From Carthagonibacter metallireducens (GTDB lineage: Bacteria; Gemmatimonadota; Gemmatimonadetes; Palauibacterales; Palauibacteraceae): a stretch of DNA of 64,000 bases. Numbering within the stretch: position 1 is the first letter of the stretch; each line of letters begins with the position of its first letter. Below are positions 62,464 to 64,000 of the stretch, piece by piece. The translations under genes and the position numbers were made by a program. Location: NCBI GenBank assembly GCA_023554445.1, contig JAMJQQ010000026.1, positions 19,741-83,740 on the forward strand, written 5' to 3'. Under the pieces are notes generated by a model. It did no database searches. It was not told the origin of the DNA and was given only the letters and a program-made list of their open reading frames with translations.

Positions 62464-64000
62464 ATGAAATCCAGCGAGATCCGGAAGCGATTCATAAGCT
62501 ACTTCGAGCGGCAGGGACATCTGCACCTGCCGAGCAGCTCCCTGGTGCCCGAAGACGACCCCACCCTGCTGTTCACCAACGCAGGGATGGTCCAGTTCAA
62601 GGGCGTGTTCGTGGGCGAGCAGGAGCGGCCGGCCGCACGGGCGGTCACTTCACAGAAATGCCTGCGGGTCAGCGGCAAGCAGAATGATCTGGAGGAGGTC
62701 GGGCGTACCGCCCGGCACCACACCTTCTTCGAGATGCTGGGGAACTTCTCCTTCGGCGAATACTTCAAACGGGACGCCATCCGATTCGCGTGGGAATTCG
62801 TCACCGAAGAGCTGGGCCTCGAGCCGGACCGCCTCTGGGCGACCGTGCACCACACGGACGACGAAGCGGCCGCACTCTGGCCGGAACTGACGGCGATTCC
62901 GGAGGAGCGCGTGCTCCGCCTCGGCGACAAGGACAACTTCTGGCAGATGGCCGACACGGGTCCCTGCGGACCGTGCTCGGAGATCCACTACGACATGCGT
63001 CCGGAGAGCGAGCGATCCGGGCTCCTGTCTGCGGCAGAATTCGAGGCGTTGGGCGAGGCCGACGAATTCATGGAGATCTGGAACCTCGTCTTCATGCAGT
63101 TCGACCGGGGTCCGGATGGAGACACGCCGCTCCCGAAGCCTTCGATCGACACGGGCGCGGGCCTCGAGCGGATCGCAGCCATCCTCCAGGGCACCCGCAC
63201 GAATTATCACACCGACCTCTTCCTCCCGATCATCGAGAGGGCGGAGGAAGTCATCGGCATCCCCTATTCGCAGGCTCCCGAGGACTGGGAAGCGGGCCTG
63301 CCCTTCCGGGTGCTCGCGGACCACGCCCGCGCCGTGACTTTCATGCTGGCGGACGGCGTGACTCCGTCGAATGAGGGCCGCGGGTACGTGCTGCGCCGGA
63401 TCCTCCGCCGGGCCGGGCGATACGCCTGGCTCCTCGGGCGCCGCGAACCGACGCTGGACCGCCTCGTCGGCGTCGTCATCGACTTGATGGAGGACGCATA
63501 TCCCGAGATCTCCGGTCGACGGACCCTGATCGAACGGACCACGCGTGCCGAAGAGGAACGCTTTCTGGCTACGATCGAGGCCGGGATGCACCGGTTCGAC
63601 GAAGTCGCTCCCGAGGGTGGATCCGGCGCGATACCGGGAGACGAGGCGTTCAAGCTCTACGACACGTTCGGGTTCCCGCTCGACCTGACCGAGTTGATGG
63701 CGGCGGAGCGCGGCTACGTCGTCGACCGCGCCGGCTTCGATGCGGCGCTCGAGGAGCAAAGGCGTCGGTCTAGGGACCTGTCGGACACGTCGGGTGGCCT
63801 GGTGGCCGGACCAGGTGGTCGGCTGAGCGAAGAAGCAATCGCGCTCGCCCGCGCCCTGACGGCCGAAGAGGAGCAGGACTTCGTCGGTTACGATCGGCTT
63901 CGGGTGGAGACACGGGTCCTGGAACAGGTACGGGCCGATGGGGCCCGGGCTTTCCTGCTCGCGGAGAACCCGTTCTATGCCGAGGCCGGCGGACAGGTGA
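62464..64000 (+). CDS. alaS: Alanyl-tRNA synthetase (3' end outside window)
   Basis: About 512 residues are visible from ATG 62464 before the right edge. Class II catalytic features: SSSLVPEDDPTLLFTNAGM near the N-terminus, KCLRVSGKQNDLEEVGRTARHHTFFEMLGNFSFG in pieces, DTGPCGPCSEIHYD, WNLVFMQFDR and DTGAGLERIAAILQG. The last visible stretch, AENPFYAEAGGQV, opens the editing domain. It charges tRNA-Ala; the anticodon-independent and C-Ala domains lie outside. Confidence 0.96.
   Translation, partial: MKSSEIRKRFISYFERQGHLHLPSSSLVPEDDPTLLFTNAGMVQFKGVFVGEQERPAARAVTSQKCLRVSGKQNDLEEVGRTARHHTFFEMLGNFSFGEYFKRDAIRFAWEFVTEELGLEPDRLWATVHHTDDEAAALWPELTAIPEERVLRLGDKDNFWQMADTGPCGPCSEIHYDMRPESERSGLLSAAEFEALGEADEFMEIWNLVFMQFDRGPDGDTPLPKPSIDTGAGLERIAAILQGTRTNYHTDLFLPIIERAEEVIGIPYSQAPEDWEAGLPFRVLADHARAVTFMLADGVTPSNEGRGYVLRRILRRAGRYAWLLGRREPTLDRLVGVVIDLMEDAYPEISGRRTLIERTTRAEEERFLATIEAGMHRFDEVAPEGGSGAIPGDEAFKLYDTFGFPLDLTELMAAERGYVVDRAGFDAALEEQRRRSRDLSDTSGGLVAGPGGRLSEEAIALARALTAEEEQDFVGYDRLRVETRVLEQVRADGARAFLLAENPFYAEAGGQV

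Overview
The window is a densely packed, strongly GC-rich bacterial chromosome segment. The organism is a Gram-negative diderm. The evidence is a Kdo-type sugar operon for lipopolysaccharide, parvulin chaperones, several signal-peptide lipoproteins, FtsEX with an EnvC-like partner, and a periplasmic amidase. I see no insertion sequence, prophage, CRISPR array, tRNA or rRNA. The gene set and several -10 elements of the type TAnnTTG suggest the Gemmatimonadota or a close relative in the FCB group; this is an inference, not a marker-gene result. GTG and TTG starts and 1-4 nt stop/start overlaps are common.

Layout. (1) About 1-12.4 kb, minus strand: one tightly coupled run reading DUF58 - BatA-like VWA - mfd - parvulin lipoprotein - SurA-like - pdxA - ftsE - ftsX - envC-like (cut by the left edge). 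(2) 12.6-21.4 kb, plus strand: an M28 peptidase, YtxH, YihY, smpB, a cell-wall amidase, a repeat lipoprotein, then pyrK-pyrD-pyrF. (3) 21.4-26.3 kb, minus strand: a five-gene operon kdnA - kdnB - kdsA - (aldolase/CBS fusion) - kdsC-like. It looks like a self-contained route to 8-amino-Kdo. (4) 26.5-30.8 kb, plus: a TPM protein, a nucleotidyltransferase-fold protein, LemA and a CocE-type hydrolase; then, minus, DUF2784 and two M14 carboxypeptidase paralogues, one with all zinc ligands lost. (5) 34.9-40.4 kb: quinone oxidoreductase (plus), long-chain acyl-CoA dehydrogenase (minus), and the ergothioneine pair egtB-egtD (plus). (6) 40.5-44.5 kb, minus: a GT2 glycosyltransferase and the three-subunit transhydrogenase pntAA-pntAB-pntB. 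(7) 45.0-46.4 kb, plus: two unrecognised genes. (8) 46.4-50.1 kb, minus: bcp - DsbA-like - GT87, and a PLP decarboxylase. (9) 50.2-57.7 kb, plus: an UPF1-like helicase, a candidate structured RNA with its own promoter and terminator, dtd-maf-glpK, a LOG-like protein, a zinc-ribbon protein, threonine aldolase and dodecin. (10) 57.8-60.4 kb, minus: a HerA-like ATPase. (11) 60.6-64 kb, plus: recA-recX and alaS (cut by the right edge).

How the genes work together. Much of the window serves the envelope: septal wall hydrolysis (ftsEX-envC, amidase), outer-membrane protein folding (two parvulins) and LPS core sugar synthesis (kdn operon). The rest is housekeeping: DNA repair (mfd, recA-recX), pyrimidines, trans-translation, tRNA proofreading (dtd, alaS) and redox balance (pnt, bcp, ergothioneine).

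The most unusual items are the aldolase-CBS fusion in the kdn operon, which may replace KdsD; the structured RNA at about 52.36-52.61 kb; and a promoter followed within about 25 nt by an intrinsic terminator at 44.6 kb. All calls come from reading the sequence; no database search was run.
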